Source: an uncultured Bulleidia sp. (GTDB lineage Bacteria > Bacillota_I > Bacilli_A > Erysipelotrichales > Erysipelotrichaceae). From it: a DNA stretch of 64,000 nt. Below, in pieces: positions 8,613-17,294 of this stretch. The translations under genes were made by a program, and so were the position numbers. Location: assembly GCA_934725105.1 (NCBI GenBank), contig CAKVBD010000006.1, positions 10,321 through 74,320 on the forward strand, read 5' to 3'. The notes under the pieces are model-generated. The model ran no database searches, was not told where the DNA came from, and saw only the letters and a list, made by a program, of their open reading frames with translations. Position 1 is the first letter of the stretch. Every line of letters starts with the position of its first letter.

Positions 8613-9083
8613 CTATCCGTTTGTATGATACCAGTCCTGGATGATCTGGTTCTCTTTTACATCACTCTTTAAAACAAAAGCACCATTTTTATCTGCTTCA
8701 TCAATTAATATATTTTTTCCATCAAAGTAAATGGATCCGATGTTCTTGCGAAAGAATGGAACAAATTCATTTCCTTTATGATATACAAGCCACTGATTCG
8801 ATAATGAAAAATGCTTATATGTCTGAAATCGTTCTTCGTTGAATTGTTCCACCATTCCAATCCTTTTTGTAATCTTATGATATTCTTTCAATCCATACAT
8901 ATAACTCATAACAATGAGTACAACAAGTACACCCAATCCAGTCAAAAGTATCATAGGGCTTTGACTTGTTTCATGTAATGGAAGTAACACAGTCCATAGA
9001 AGAAGCATAACAATACTCCATAAAACAATATTCTTTCCAACGAGTGAATTACATATATCTTTTTTAATTTTCTTTGTTACCAT
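8613..9083 (-). CDS. Small membrane protein, function unknown
   Basis: About 156 residues, with two hydrophobic helices at roughly 20-40 and 46-68 followed by a cytosolic tail of about 85 residues. The tail has beta-strand character (FVPFFRKNIGSIYFDGKNIL). The layout recalls YcxB-like PH-fold proteins, but the match is too weak to assign. The gene overlaps the stop of miaA (ATGA). The second ATG at 9083 has a better-spaced AAAGGTGA ribosome site and is used here. It is the last gene of the mutL-miaA transcript. Confidence 0.65.
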   Translation of the reverse strand: MVTKKIKKDICNSLVGKNIVLWSIVMLLLWTVLLPLHETSQSPMILLTGLGVLVVLIVMSYMYGLKEYHKITKRIGMVEQFNEERFQTYKHFSLSNQWLVYHKGNEFVPFFRKNIGSIYFDGKNILIDEADKNGAFVLKSDVKENQIIQDWYHTNG

Positions 9084-9085
9084 AA

Positions 9086-9979
9086 TCATTCACCTTTCAA
9101 GAATGTATCTAAGTCATTCCATATTGTGATCTCTTGTTCCATATCGATCCAATGTACCGGCATCTGGTTTTTAAACCACGTATATTGTCTTTTCGCAAAG
9201 TTTCGTGAATGCTTTTGAATACAATGCATCACATCTTCACTTGTACAGGTTCCTTCAAAGTAATCTTTCCACTCTTTGTAGCCAATACCTTCCATACATG
9301 TATCTTCAAACTTCACACCTGCATCTAATAAGTGTTTGATTTCCTGTTCCAAACCTTTAGAAAGCATATTTTCTACTCTTTGATTGATTCTAGAATACAA
9401 GTGTTCTCTTTCCATCGTACAGCCTATGATAAATGCATCATATAACAACTCATGCTTCTGTTCTTTTTCAATATCGCTTTGTTTCTTACCCGTATTTTTC
9501 TGAATTGTTAAAGAACGCATAACTCTTCTACGATTATTTGGATGAATCTTTTCTGCCTGCAGTGGATCTGTTTCTTTTAACATTTCATACAGCTGCTCAT
9601 TTGTATATGCATCTAAAGAAGGATCATATGCCTCTTCCACTTCATTTTCAAACGTATAGTCATATAGACAAGCCTTCAAATACAATCCCGTACCACCACA
9701 GATAATCATTGGCTTCTCACTAGAATCCATCAGTTCTCTTGCCATGGATTGAAACATTGAAACACTGTAAGAATCTTTTGGAGATAAAATATCTATCAAA
9801 TGATGTCTGATTCCCTGCGTTTCTTGTTCCGTTACTTTTCCACTGCCAATATCTAATCCACGATATACCTGAATCGAATCTCCAGATATAATTTCAAGTC
9901 CATATCTTTTTGCGATTTCAATTGCGAAATCACTTTTTCCTACTGCAGTAGGTCCCGCAACTACAATTACCTTTTTCAT
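9086..9979 (-). CDS. miaA: tRNA dimethylallyltransferase
   Basis: 297 residues. AGPTAVGKSDFA at residues 8-19 is the P-loop, GDSIQVYRGLDIGS near 34 is the substrate-contact region, and YTWFKNQ near 268 is the C-terminal family motif. The enzyme adds dimethylallyl to the N6 of A37 in tRNAs reading UNN codons, in the cytoplasm. AAGGAG precedes the ATG, which overlaps the last codons of mutL by four bases. The mutL-miaA pairing is a classic arrangement in Firmicutes and beyond. Confidence 0.96.
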   Translation of the reverse strand: MKKVIVVAGPTAVGKSDFAIEIAKRYGLEIISGDSIQVYRGLDIGSGKVTEQETQGIRHHLIDILSPKDSYSVSMFQSMARELMDSSEKPMIICGGTGLYLKACLYDYTFENEVEEAYDPSLDAYTNEQLYEMLKETDPLQAEKIHPNNRRRVMRSLTIQKNTGKKQSDIEKEQKHELLYDAFIIGCTMEREHLYSRINQRVENMLSKGLEQEIKHLLDAGVKFEDTCMEGIGYKEWKDYFEGTCTSEDVMHCIQKHSRNFAKRQYTWFKNQMPVHWIDMEQEITIWNDLDTFLKGE

Positions 9980-11754
9980 CGAAACTCCTTTAATAGATCA
10001 CTCATATCCATGAAAAATAACACTGGTTTATGATCTACAGACATCATTGGTTCTCTACATTGTGATAGTTTCTGTATCAATTCTTTCATTTCATCAATGG
10101 ATAGATTACTTTTCTTTTTTATATGGGAACAGGCAATCTTTGCGACTTCCTTTTTTTTCATTTTCGCAAAATGCAAAGAATCATCACTCTTAAATGCATC
10201 TATCAGATCCACTAAGAACTGCTCTTCTATATCTTTCATCCAGACTGGCAGACTGCGAACAATCAAAGTATCATTACCAAATGGTTCAAATGTTAAATGA
10301 TATTCTTTACATATTTCATTGATTTCATCGCATCTTTGTACAATATCATCACTTGTATGTACCGTCAAAGGAACAAGCAGATCCTGCATCAATGTCTGCT
10401 GATCCATTTGATTTAAAATCTCTTCAAACAATACTTTACGATATGCACGTGCTTGATCAACAACAGCCAGTGCATGATCTGTTTCACATAAAATATAAGC
10501 ACGATGCAATTGACCAATCACACGCAATTCAGGTAAAGGAACACTTTCTTCTACCTCTTCTTCAACAGGTTCCACTTTTGCCATTAAACTTCTAAGCAAT
10601 GCTTCATCTTCTTCTTTTTCTTGTTGGATAGATTGTTCCACGGATACATCTTCATGTACTTCTTCTACAGTTTTTGGAAGTTCTGCTTCTGGTCTTAATT
10701 CTTCTTCATCAAAAGATAATGGCTGATAGTATTCAATCTTCGCTTCTTTGACTTCTCTTACTGGAATGATATCTTCTACATTTAATGCCTGATGTACCTG
10801 ATCTTTGATCAATGTTTCTAACTGTATTTCCTTGGAAATACGTACTTCCCACTTTGATGGATGTACGTTTACATCTAATAGATGCGGATCCATTTCAATG
10901 GATAAGACACACAAAGGATATCTTCCACTCGGAATCAGTCCTTCATATCCATCTTGAATTGCCTTATAGATACGATACGTTCTAACCATTCTTCCATTCA
11001 GAAATACATGCATCATCTTATTAGAAGCACGTGTAATTTCCGGTTTGATCAAATAGCCCGTAACATGATAATCAAAGTCCTCAAAATCAACGGCGATTGC
11101 ATTTTCACTAGCACTTCTGCCATATACATTAAACACAACTTCCAGTAGATTTCCCTGTCCACTTGTTCTAAAAACATCTCTGCCATCATTAATAAAATGA
11201 AATGCAATTTCTGGATGCGATAAAGCAAAGCGGTTAATGACATCTTGAATTAAACTAGATTCATAAGAAGCAGAACGCATATGTTTTAAACGAGCTGGTG
11301 TATGATAAAACAATCCTTCTACAGTAATTTCTGTTCCCTGATTACAAGGATATGGTGATGCACTCTTCTTTTCACCATATGCAATCACAACTTTTGTATT
11401 ATCTTTTCCATCACTCGTAATTAAAGTGACTTGCGAAACAGAAGCAATACTAGGTAATGCTTCTCCTCTAAAACCTAATGTATGAATTGAGAATAAGTCG
11501 TTTTCTCCCTGGATCTTACTAGTCGCATGACGCTTAAATGCCATTTCTGCATCTTCACTGCTCATACCACATCCATTATCACTAATCGTAATTTTAGAGA
11601 TTCCACCTTCTTCAATGGAGATCGTAATTTGTGTACTGCCCGCATCAATGGAGTTTTCCACAAGTTCCTTAATGACACCCATTGGTCTTTCAACAACTTC
11701 TCCCGCTGCGATTAAATTCGCTGTTTGTGTATCTAACTGATGTATTCTTCCCAT
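9976..11754 (-). CDS. mutL: DNA mismatch repair protein MutL (endonuclease motif lost)
   Basis: 592 residues. The N-terminal GHKL ATPase is intact: ENSIDAGS near 34 with the catalytic Glu, DNGCGM at 59-64, and TLGFRGEALPSIASV near 92. An acidic, low-complexity linker spans about 335-405, then a dimerisation domain follows. MutL couples MutS recognition to strand incision. Most Firmicute MutL proteins carry the metal-binding motif DQHAxxExxxxE. Here that place (residues 433-444) reads DQARAYRKVLFE, losing the key His and first Glu. The later CPHGRP motif is also replaced by CREPMM. The protein may therefore be a matchmaker without nuclease activity. No ribosome site precedes the ATG, and a -10 box ends 7 nt upstream. 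The mutS gene is not adjacent. Confidence 0.93.
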   Translation of the reverse strand: MGRIHQLDTQTANLIAAGEVVERPMGVIKELVENSIDAGSTQITISIEEGGISKITISDNGCGMSSEDAEMAFKRHATSKIQGENDLFSIHTLGFRGEALPSIASVSQVTLITSDGKDNTKVVIAYGEKKSASPYPCNQGTEITVEGLFYHTPARLKHMRSASYESSLIQDVINRFALSHPEIAFHFINDGRDVFRTSGQGNLLEVVFNVYGRSASENAIAVDFEDFDYHVTGYLIKPEITRASNKMMHVFLNGRMVRTYRIYKAIQDGYEGLIPSGRYPLCVLSIEMDPHLLDVNVHPSKWEVRISKEIQLETLIKDQVHQALNVEDIIPVREVKEAKIEYYQPLSFDEEELRPEAELPKTVEEVHEDVSVEQSIQQEKEEDEALLRSLMAKVEPVEEEVEESVPLPELRVIGQLHRAYILCETDHALAVVDQARAYRKVLFEEILNQMDQQTLMQDLLVPLTVHTSDDIVQRCDEINEICKEYHLTFEPFGNDTLIVRSLPVWMKDIEEQFLVDLIDAFKSDDSLHFAKMKKKEVAKIACSHIKKKSNLSIDEMKELIQKLSQCREPMMSVDHKPVLFFMDMSDLLKEFR

Positions 11755-11757
11755 AAT

Positions 11758-11775
11758 AAATATTGTACAATATTT
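11758..11775. promoter_or_regulatory. Palindromic shared -10 element between mutL and yigZ
   Basis: An 18-bp perfect palindrome, AAATATTGTACAATATTT, contains TACAAT on both strands. The plus-strand box (11766-11771) ends 6 nt before the yigZ ATG. The minus-strand box ends 7 nt before the mutL ATG. This predicts bidirectional, leaderless transcription. The -35 regions are poor on both sides. Confidence 0.5.
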
Positions 11776-11777
11776 CT

Positions 11778-12383
11778 ATGCATTTAAAACAAGAATACAG
11801 ATACGAACAAATCATCAAAAAATCTCAATTCATTGCTTGTCTCAAACCAATTCATTCAGAAGAAGAAGCAAGAAACTATATTGAAGAAATCAGAAAAGAA
11901 TTCAATGATGCTACGCATGTATGTACTGCATATGTATGTGGTGAAAACAACATGATTCAAAGATCCAGTGATAACAAAGAGCCGGCTGGTACTGCAGGCG
12001 TTCCAATGTTAGAAGCAATCCTTAAAAGTGATATCCAGGATGTATGTGCCTGTGTTGTTAGATATTTTGGAGGTATTAAGTTAGGTGCTGGCGGTTTGAT
12101 CCGTGCCTATTCTTCTTCTGTTTCTACTGCACTGCAGCAGGCAGATAAAGTTGTAGATGTTATATTTCATCAATATTCCATTACTTATCCATATGAATTA
12201 TCTGGAACAATGGAAAACTGGCTGCGTAGAAATACAAATGTTGTAGATTACATGTACGATGAACAGGTTACATGTCTATTTGAAACAGAAAGCAGTGACA
12301 TCGAAACAGAAATTCAAAACCTGACTTCTGGAAAATGCACTGCCGAATACATCAAAGATGTAAAAAGAGAAAAAGAAATTTAA
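11778..12383 (+). CDS. yigZ: YigZ/IMPACT family protein
   Basis: 201 residues. The N-terminal IMPACT domain shows SQFIACLKPIHSEEEA near 15-30, ATHVCTAYVCG, and the signature DNKEPAGTAGVPMLEAI. VRYFGGIKLGAGGLIRAYSS follows near 95-115. A C-terminal EF-G domain V-like ferredoxin fold completes the protein. The family is linked to translation and ribosome-related stress; some members have been proposed as peptidases or tRNA-related, but no reaction is settled. The ATG at 11778 is chosen over an upstream TTG because the TTG lies inside the -10 box. No ribosome site exists, so the mRNA is probably leaderless. It is divergent from mutL. Confidence 0.9.
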   Translation: MHLKQEYRYEQIIKKSQFIACLKPIHSEEEARNYIEEIRKEFNDATHVCTAYVCGENNMIQRSSDNKEPAGTAGVPMLEAILKSDIQDVCACVVRYFGGIKLGAGGLIRAYSSSVSTALQQADKVVDVIFHQYSITYPYELSGTMENWLRRNTNVVDYMYDEQVTCLFETESSDIETEIQNLTSGKCTAEYIKDVKREKEI

Positions 12384-12424
12384 AAACACCTTCTCCATAA
12401 AATACCAGGAAGGTGTTTTATTTA
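12382..12424. terminator. Bidirectional terminator between yigZ and the Rpn-type nuclease gene
   Basis: AAAACACCTTC pairs with GAAGGTGTTTT across a loop of about 16 nt, with A and T tracts on either side. It serves both convergent genes. Confidence 0.8.
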
Positions 12425-13288
12425 CATATTCTTTTGCATTTCAAGTATTTCATCAATGGAATATCCTGTCACTTTAGCAACCAAAGAAATGTCTAAATTT
12501 TCTGACAGCATATTTTTGCATATTGTCTGTTTTTCACTTTCAGCCATATCCGCAGCCATATCAACAGCCATATCTGCTGCCATATCAACAGCCATATCTT
12601 TTGCTAATTTTTGAGCAATTCCACGAGCAATTCCTAGTGCTCTATGTTCTGCTTCCCACGCCACCATTTCTTCATAGTTCATATAGCTTTCTCTCTTTCT
12701 GTCATTTCGTTTGACTTCTTCAACAGCTTGCTTGATTTTTTCTGTAAATTCATCACTTGTCTGATTTGTTTCAAACAATCTAAGCAACGAACATAGTAAT
12801 TTATCTTTTGTAATACCTTTTGTATTCAAGAATATTGTAGTTGAGTGACTTTCAAAATTCAATTCAGGATGATCAACTAGTCCACTTTTATAAACATATC
12901 TTCCCTCATTCAAACCAAAAAAATCAAAATTGCATATGAAAATCACAACTGTTTTTTTCAATGAAGAATACGGTTCTCCTGGTCGAAAAGAAGCCACCTT
13001 TTCTAATGCATGGTAGTACTCTGCTCTTTCTAATAAATATTCTCGATACAATTGCAATTCCACGATGTATATTTCTTTATCGCCAACAAATTTTACATCA
13101 AATCTTGTTCCATGAGAATTTAATCTTGGCTTAACATGGTGCTCTACACTTGCTTGTTGAATGCTTTCAATCTTTCGATTCATACAAATTTCAATTAATT
13201 GTTTTGTTAACTTCAAATTTCTTTCATCCGCAAATACTGTCGGAAACATCCACGCATTCATAATTGTTATATCATCAATTTTGCTCAT
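12422..13288 (-). CDS. Rpn/PD-(D/E)XK family nuclease (transposase-like)
   Basis: 288 residues. A PD-(D/E)XK nuclease core is visible: RFDVKF with D64, then IYIVELQ with E77 and Q79, the pattern of the Rpn recombination-promoting nuclease family (PDDEXK_2). These proteins nick DNA and are often annotated as putative transposases. Near residues 230-250 a repeated MAVDMAAD segment of alternating Met, Ala and Asp extends a helical, acidic tail. The tail ends in an ISLVAKVTGYSIDEI helix-turn-helix-like stretch, a usual C-terminal feature of the family. AAGGAAAA precedes the ATG. It is a single gene between terminators. Family members are commonly mobile and present in several genomic copies, though no terminal repeats are seen here. 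Confidence 0.82.
   Translation of the reverse strand: MSKIDDITIMNAWMFPTVFADERNLKLTKQLIEICMNRKIESIQQASVEHHVKPRLNSHGTRFDVKFVGDKEIYIVELQLYREYLLERAEYYHALEKVASFRPGEPYSSLKKTVVIFICNFDFFGLNEGRYVYKSGLVDHPELNFESHSTTIFLNTKGITKDKLLCSLLRLFETNQTSDEFTEKIKQAVEEVKRNDRKRESYMNYEEMVAWEAEHRALGIARGIAQKLAKDMAVDMAADMAVDMAADMAESEKQTICKNMLSENLDISLVAKVTGYSIDEILEMQKNM
12539..12597. repeat. 12-bp tandem repeat within the Rpn-type nuclease gene
   Basis: About five imperfect copies of a 12-bp unit containing CAGCCATATC on the plus strand. They encode the repeated M-A-(V/A)-D segment. The copies differ mainly at third codon positions. Confidence 0.75.
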
Positions 13289-13336
13289 ATATACTTTTTC
13301 CTTACACTATTCTTATTCACAAAAATTGATGTATTT

Positions 13337-13372
13337 CCAAAAAAAAAGATAAGAGATATATTCTCTTACCTT
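13337..13372 (-). terminator. Terminator after pepF
   Basis: Minus strand: GGTAAGAG and CTCTTATC pair around AATATAT, followed by T9, immediately after the pepF stop codon. Confidence 0.85.
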
Positions 13373-15177
13373 TAGAACCCTAATTCATCCGCAATCTTTT
13401 CAGCTTCTTCAATCACTCTTTCAAACTTATCCAAAGCAATATTGATTGGTTCAGGTGTAGTCAGATCAACACCAGCATGCTTTAACTCATCCAATGGATA
13501 TTGACTAGAACCCATAGACAAGAATTCAAGATAGTTCTGTAATGCATTTTCTTCCTGATGCAAGATTTTTTCTGAAATAGCACACGCAGAAGAATATCCT
13601 GTTGCATATACATAAACATAGAACATGTTATAGAAGTGAGGAATTCTACTCCATTCATACTTCACCGCATCATCAACAACCATATCTTCACCAAAATACA
13701 ATTTGATTAAATTCAGATACAGATCATTCAATGACTGCGTTGTTAAAGCTTCTCCTCTTTCACACATTGCATGTGCTTCCTTTTCAAATTCCGCAAACAT
13801 TGTCTGACGATAGACTGTACCCTTGAATCCTTCCAGATACTGATTCAACAATGCCAGTCTTCTCTTAGGATCCGTTTCTTTTTCAAGCAGCTGATCAATC
13901 AACAGATTCTCATTCACTGTAGAAGCAACTTCCGCAACAAACATTGTATATTCACTATACTGGAATGGCTGTGTATGATTTGTCAGCCATGTATGCTGAG
14001 AATGTCCCATTTCATGTGCAAGTGTAGAAACAGAATCTAATGTACCCGTATAGTTCATCTTGATGACTGGGTTAGAATCATATGTTCCTGCAGAGAACGC
14101 ACCTGTTTCTTTTCCCTTGTTTGGATAAACATCGATCCATTTCTGATCAAATGCTTCCTGTACTCTTTCAACATATTCTTTTCCTAAAGGTGCTACGGCA
14201 TCTAGTACCATGCGCTGTGCTTCTTCATAGGAATATGTATCTGTAATACCACTTGTTAATGGTGCATACAAATCATAGTAATGTACTTCATCCAGCTTCA
14301 AGAGTCTCTTTCTCAAACGTACATAGCGATACATAAGATCCATTCTTGCATGTACTGTTTCAATCAAGTTGTCATATACCGTTTCAGGAATATTATCACT
14401 TGCCATTCTCATCTGACGAGAAGAATGATAATGTCTCAATCTAGCTTCTGTTGTACATGTCTTAACATTACCAGCATATACAGCAGTTAATGTATTGTTA
14501 TTATGCGCAAAGCTTTCATAGAAAGAATCAAATGCATTCTTTCTTAAAACACGATCCTGTGATGTTTGAAGAAGAATATAGTTCGCAGCTGTTACTTCAT
14601 GTGCTTTTCCTTCACTGTCCAAAGCATCCTTAAATAACATATCTGCATATAACAATGCACCCATAGCTTCTTCTGGCGTATTCAATGCTTCCGCAAAAGA
14701 TGCCATGATTGCTTCTTCTTTATTAGATAATGTATGTGCTTTTGCACGAACAAGATTTTCTAAATAAATCTTATAGTCTTTTAAACAATCATCATGAATG
14801 ATCGCATGTAATGTTTCTTCATCGTTGCTTAAAATTTCAGGTTCAGCATAGGAACAGATCGTCTGCATCTTAACAACTTCGCTATATGCCTTTGCATACA
14901 TTCCCTGTGCTTTTGTATCTCTTGTATCTTCAACTTTTCTTAAAGAAGCATAAGAGAAAATATCTGTCACTTTCAACATCACACCATATTCCGCATCTAA
15001 GAATGTCTTAATTGCGGAAGCATTTGTTAATGTGCCTTCATACTTAGCAAGATCTTCTACACTTGCTTTTACTGCTTCTAATGCATCTTCAAATGCATCA
15101 TCACTGTGAAATAGTGTACTGAGATCCCACATGTACGCAGGATCCATTTCATTTCTTTCCTTTAAAACTTCACTCAT
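13372..15177 (-). CDS. pepF: Oligoendopeptidase F (M3 metallopeptidase)
   Basis: 601 residues, the usual length. The zinc motif HEMGH places H388, E389 and H392, with the third ligand in FVAEVAST near residue 417. The C-terminal segment with RIPHFYNMFYVYVYATG is the PepF family signature. The enzyme cleaves peptides of about 7-17 residues in the cytoplasm, helping peptide turnover. AAGGA precedes the ATG. It lies 4 bp after the lysozyme gene and probably shares its mRNA, but no functional link to that gene is evident. Confidence 0.95.
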   Translation of the reverse strand: MSEVLKERNEMDPAYMWDLSTLFHSDDAFEDALEAVKASVEDLAKYEGTLTNASAIKTFLDAEYGVMLKVTDIFSYASLRKVEDTRDTKAQGMYAKAYSEVVKMQTICSYAEPEILSNDEETLHAIIHDDCLKDYKIYLENLVRAKAHTLSNKEEAIMASFAEALNTPEEAMGALLYADMLFKDALDSEGKAHEVTAANYILLQTSQDRVLRKNAFDSFYESFAHNNNTLTAVYAGNVKTCTTEARLRHYHSSRQMRMASDNIPETVYDNLIETVHARMDLMYRYVRLRKRLLKLDEVHYYDLYAPLTSGITDTYSYEEAQRMVLDAVAPLGKEYVERVQEAFDQKWIDVYPNKGKETGAFSAGTYDSNPVIKMNYTGTLDSVSTLAHEMGHSQHTWLTNHTQPFQYSEYTMFVAEVASTVNENLLIDQLLEKETDPKRRLALLNQYLEGFKGTVYRQTMFAEFEKEAHAMCERGEALTTQSLNDLYLNLIKLYFGEDMVVDDAVKYEWSRIPHFYNMFYVYVYATGYSSACAISEKILHQEENALQNYLEFLSMGSSQYPLDELKHAGVDLTTPEPINIALDKFERVIEEAEKIADELGF

Positions 15178-15181
15178 TTCC

Positions 15182-16027
15182 TTATCCTTTCTTCACAAAC
15201 ATAATATCCATGTCTGTGTGCGTTCCTTCAATACCATCTACTGTACCACAATCTGTGTATTGCCATATTGAAAATGCATACGGATAGCTAGGATATTCCG
15301 TATCATAATGTGCTACCCATGTATCAAATTCCTGCATATATTCCAACAAGAAATACTGTTCCAGTAGACTTGCACTATTATAATTCATTGTCTGATATCC
15401 CGCATTCTGAATCACATGTAAAAAGGTTACGGCATTCTGCGTCCATGTTTCTTGACTCAACTGATCCACTCTGCCTTTACCTTCACCAGCTTTTTCAATA
15501 TCAAAACATACAGGAAGATCAATCGCATACTCTTTGATTTCACGCAATGTAAATTCAGCTTCTTCTCTTGCTTCCTCTACCGTGGTAGCCTGGGAAAAGA
15601 AATATACACCTACCTGTAAGCCATTCTTTTTTGCCTGTTGAATATTGTAGTCAAAGTAAGAATCTTTATGAATTTTCCCTGTTTCATATCCACGATAGCC
15701 AACACGAATATATGCAAATTCTATTCCAGAATTCTTTACTTTTTCCCAGTCGATCCACTCTTGATGCGAAGAGACATCAATTCCCTGCATCGATGTATAT
15801 TGATCATCTTCATAAGACATGCGATCTCCATCTTTTACTAGTTTTGACCAGTCATATGTATTTCGAATCAATGCACTTTCCACAGGTGTTTCTTCTTGTT
15901 CACGCACTCTTTGCAGATCCTTCAAACACGAAGAAATTCCAAAGATCACTAAAGCTATCAACAAAATAACAATTAGCACATTCTTCTTGTTAACTTTTCT
16001 TTTTCTCTTTCTTCTCTTTTTTGCCAT
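15182..16027 (-). CDS. Membrane-anchored GH25 lysozyme
   Basis: 281 residues. A very basic N-terminus is followed by a single membrane helix (about 17-33) and a short linker. A GH25 muramidase domain then runs from about residue 80: GIDVSSHQ with D84, AYIRVGYRGY, GVYFFSQA, and CFDIEKAG carrying the catalytic Asp and Glu. It should cleave the beta-1,4 bond of peptidoglycan on the outer face of the membrane. TATAAT ends 7 nt before the ATG and no ribosome site is present, so the mRNA is probably leaderless. It is followed closely by pepF. Confidence 0.9.
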   Translation of the reverse strand: MAKKRRKRKRKVNKKNVLIVILLIALVIFGISSCLKDLQRVREQEETPVESALIRNTYDWSKLVKDGDRMSYEDDQYTSMQGIDVSSHQEWIDWEKVKNSGIEFAYIRVGYRGYETGKIHKDSYFDYNIQQAKKNGLQVGVYFFSQATTVEEAREEAEFTLREIKEYAIDLPVCFDIEKAGEGKGRVDQLSQETWTQNAVTFLHVIQNAGYQTMNYNSASLLEQYFLLEYMQEFDTWVAHYDTEYPSYPYAFSIWQYTDCGTVDGIEGTHTDMDIMFVKKG

Positions 16028-16034
16028 ATGTAAA

Positions 16035-16040
16035 ATTATA
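16035..16040 (-). promoter_or_regulatory. -10 box of the lysozyme gene
   Basis: TATAAT on the minus strand, 7 nt before the start codon. This predicts a leaderless transcript. Confidence 0.5.
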
Positions 16041-16071
16041 CTCTACAAACAGGCAGTGAATTATTAAGTGA

Positions 16072-17292
16072 TCATGAAGATATGCAATCCCACAATAACA
16101 TGCGTATTTCTACACATTCAAATAATTCTTCACACATCACTTCACCATGATATTTCTCAACGATTTGTTTGATTGTTGCCCAGCCATATCCATGACTGTC
16201 AGCGGATGCAACAATAAATTCTCCATCTTTTAATACATTGTGATCAATAGAGTTTCTCTCAATGATTTTCAAGCAGTTTCCAACTTCACTGATTTCAAGA
16301 ACGATATTCTTCTTGCTTCCCACATGCTGCATTGCATTATCCAGCAAGTTTGATATTAATAGATATAAGTCACTATCTTCCATCTTGATTGTATGAGACA
16401 GTGTCATAACAAACGAAAACGTGATTCCTTTTTCTTTACATTGTTGTTTTGTATGATTCAACAATACATCAAGAACAGTATTTCCTGTTTCAACGGGAAT
16501 CAGATCCTGATTGATTTCATTGAGATATTTTTCTTTCATTGCCTCATCATCTAATGCATTTACATAATGCTTTAAATCATGCTTGATTTTCAATAATTCC
16601 TTCTTTGTATTTAACAATTGACTCGCAGAAATACGATTCTGTTTATACAATTCTGAAAGGATTTCCTGTTCCTTTAATTTTTCTTCTTCCTGAATTAAAT
16701 GTATGGACCAGTAAATCAACACAACAGAGAAGATCATAAAGCAATACAGACAAATACCTAAATACGATTTTGTCATTTCATCTGTACACAATGCAATTTC
16801 AAAACAATCTAATACAATGATTAGAAAGATCAGAAGCAAAGAATATACAGAATAACTCACAGATGGCAAGTGCAGCTGTTTCCGATTCCATTTCTTATAC
16901 GCGAAAAGCAAGATTCCCTGCATACATAAAGATACGATCCAGGCAATATGCAAATTATTATTGTGTAATAGCTTATAATCCAGATTGTTATATATAATCA
17001 TACTCACAACGTATATTGCCGCAGCATTACATACCGCAATACCACTTTCTAATACACAGCATGAAAAGAGATCCTCCGCATGAAATTTCTTTTTATCAAT
17101 GATAAAAAACACAATTTCCATCACTAAAAGAAGCATTGCGGAATAGATTGGACTCGTAAATATGTTTCTTCCATCCATCCAGAACAACAGAACAGAAAAA
17201 CCACCAATCATACATATCTTCCCAGCTTTACTCATCAAATGATTTAAAAACAAGACTCTAACTACAATCTGTAAAAATAATAATACTTTCAT
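16072..17292 (-). CDS. GHKL sensor histidine kinase (AgrC/ComD type)
   Basis: 406 residues. About six membrane helices fill the first 200 residues. A coiled segment rich in Glu and Lys follows, then KIKHDLKHY near residue 238 (phospho-acceptor His) and a GHKL ATPase with LISNLLDNAMQH and GYGWATI. This is the quorum or peptide-sensing kinase class that pairs with LytTR regulators. Initiation at 17292 is chosen because CGGAG lies 6 nt upstream. The longer TTG reading would overlap the regulator gene and lacks a site. It is the second gene of a kinase-regulator operon. No agrB or agrD-like signal gene is adjacent, so the ligand is unknown. Confidence 0.85.
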   Translation of the reverse strand: MKVLLFLQIVVRVLFLNHLMSKAGKICMIGGFSVLLFWMDGRNIFTSPIYSAMLLLVMEIVFFIIDKKKFHAEDLFSCCVLESGIAVCNAAAIYVVSMIIYNNLDYKLLHNNNLHIAWIVSLCMQGILLFAYKKWNRKQLHLPSVSYSVYSLLLIFLIIVLDCFEIALCTDEMTKSYLGICLYCFMIFSVVLIYWSIHLIQEEEKLKEQEILSELYKQNRISASQLLNTKKELLKIKHDLKHYVNALDDEAMKEKYLNEINQDLIPVETGNTVLDVLLNHTKQQCKEKGITFSFVMTLSHTIKMEDSDLYLLISNLLDNAMQHVGSKKNIVLEISEVGNCLKIIERNSIDHNVLKDGEFIVASADSHGYGWATIKQIVEKYHGEVMCEELFECVEIRMLLWDCISS

Positions 17293-17294
17293 AG

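Noticed and set aside
11763..11777. TTG start for yigZ
   Set aside because: The TTG is part of the -10 palindrome and would lie upstream of the transcription start.
12539..12597. Repeats as a CRISPR or regulatory array
   Set aside because: They are in frame inside a coding region and encode a repeated peptide.
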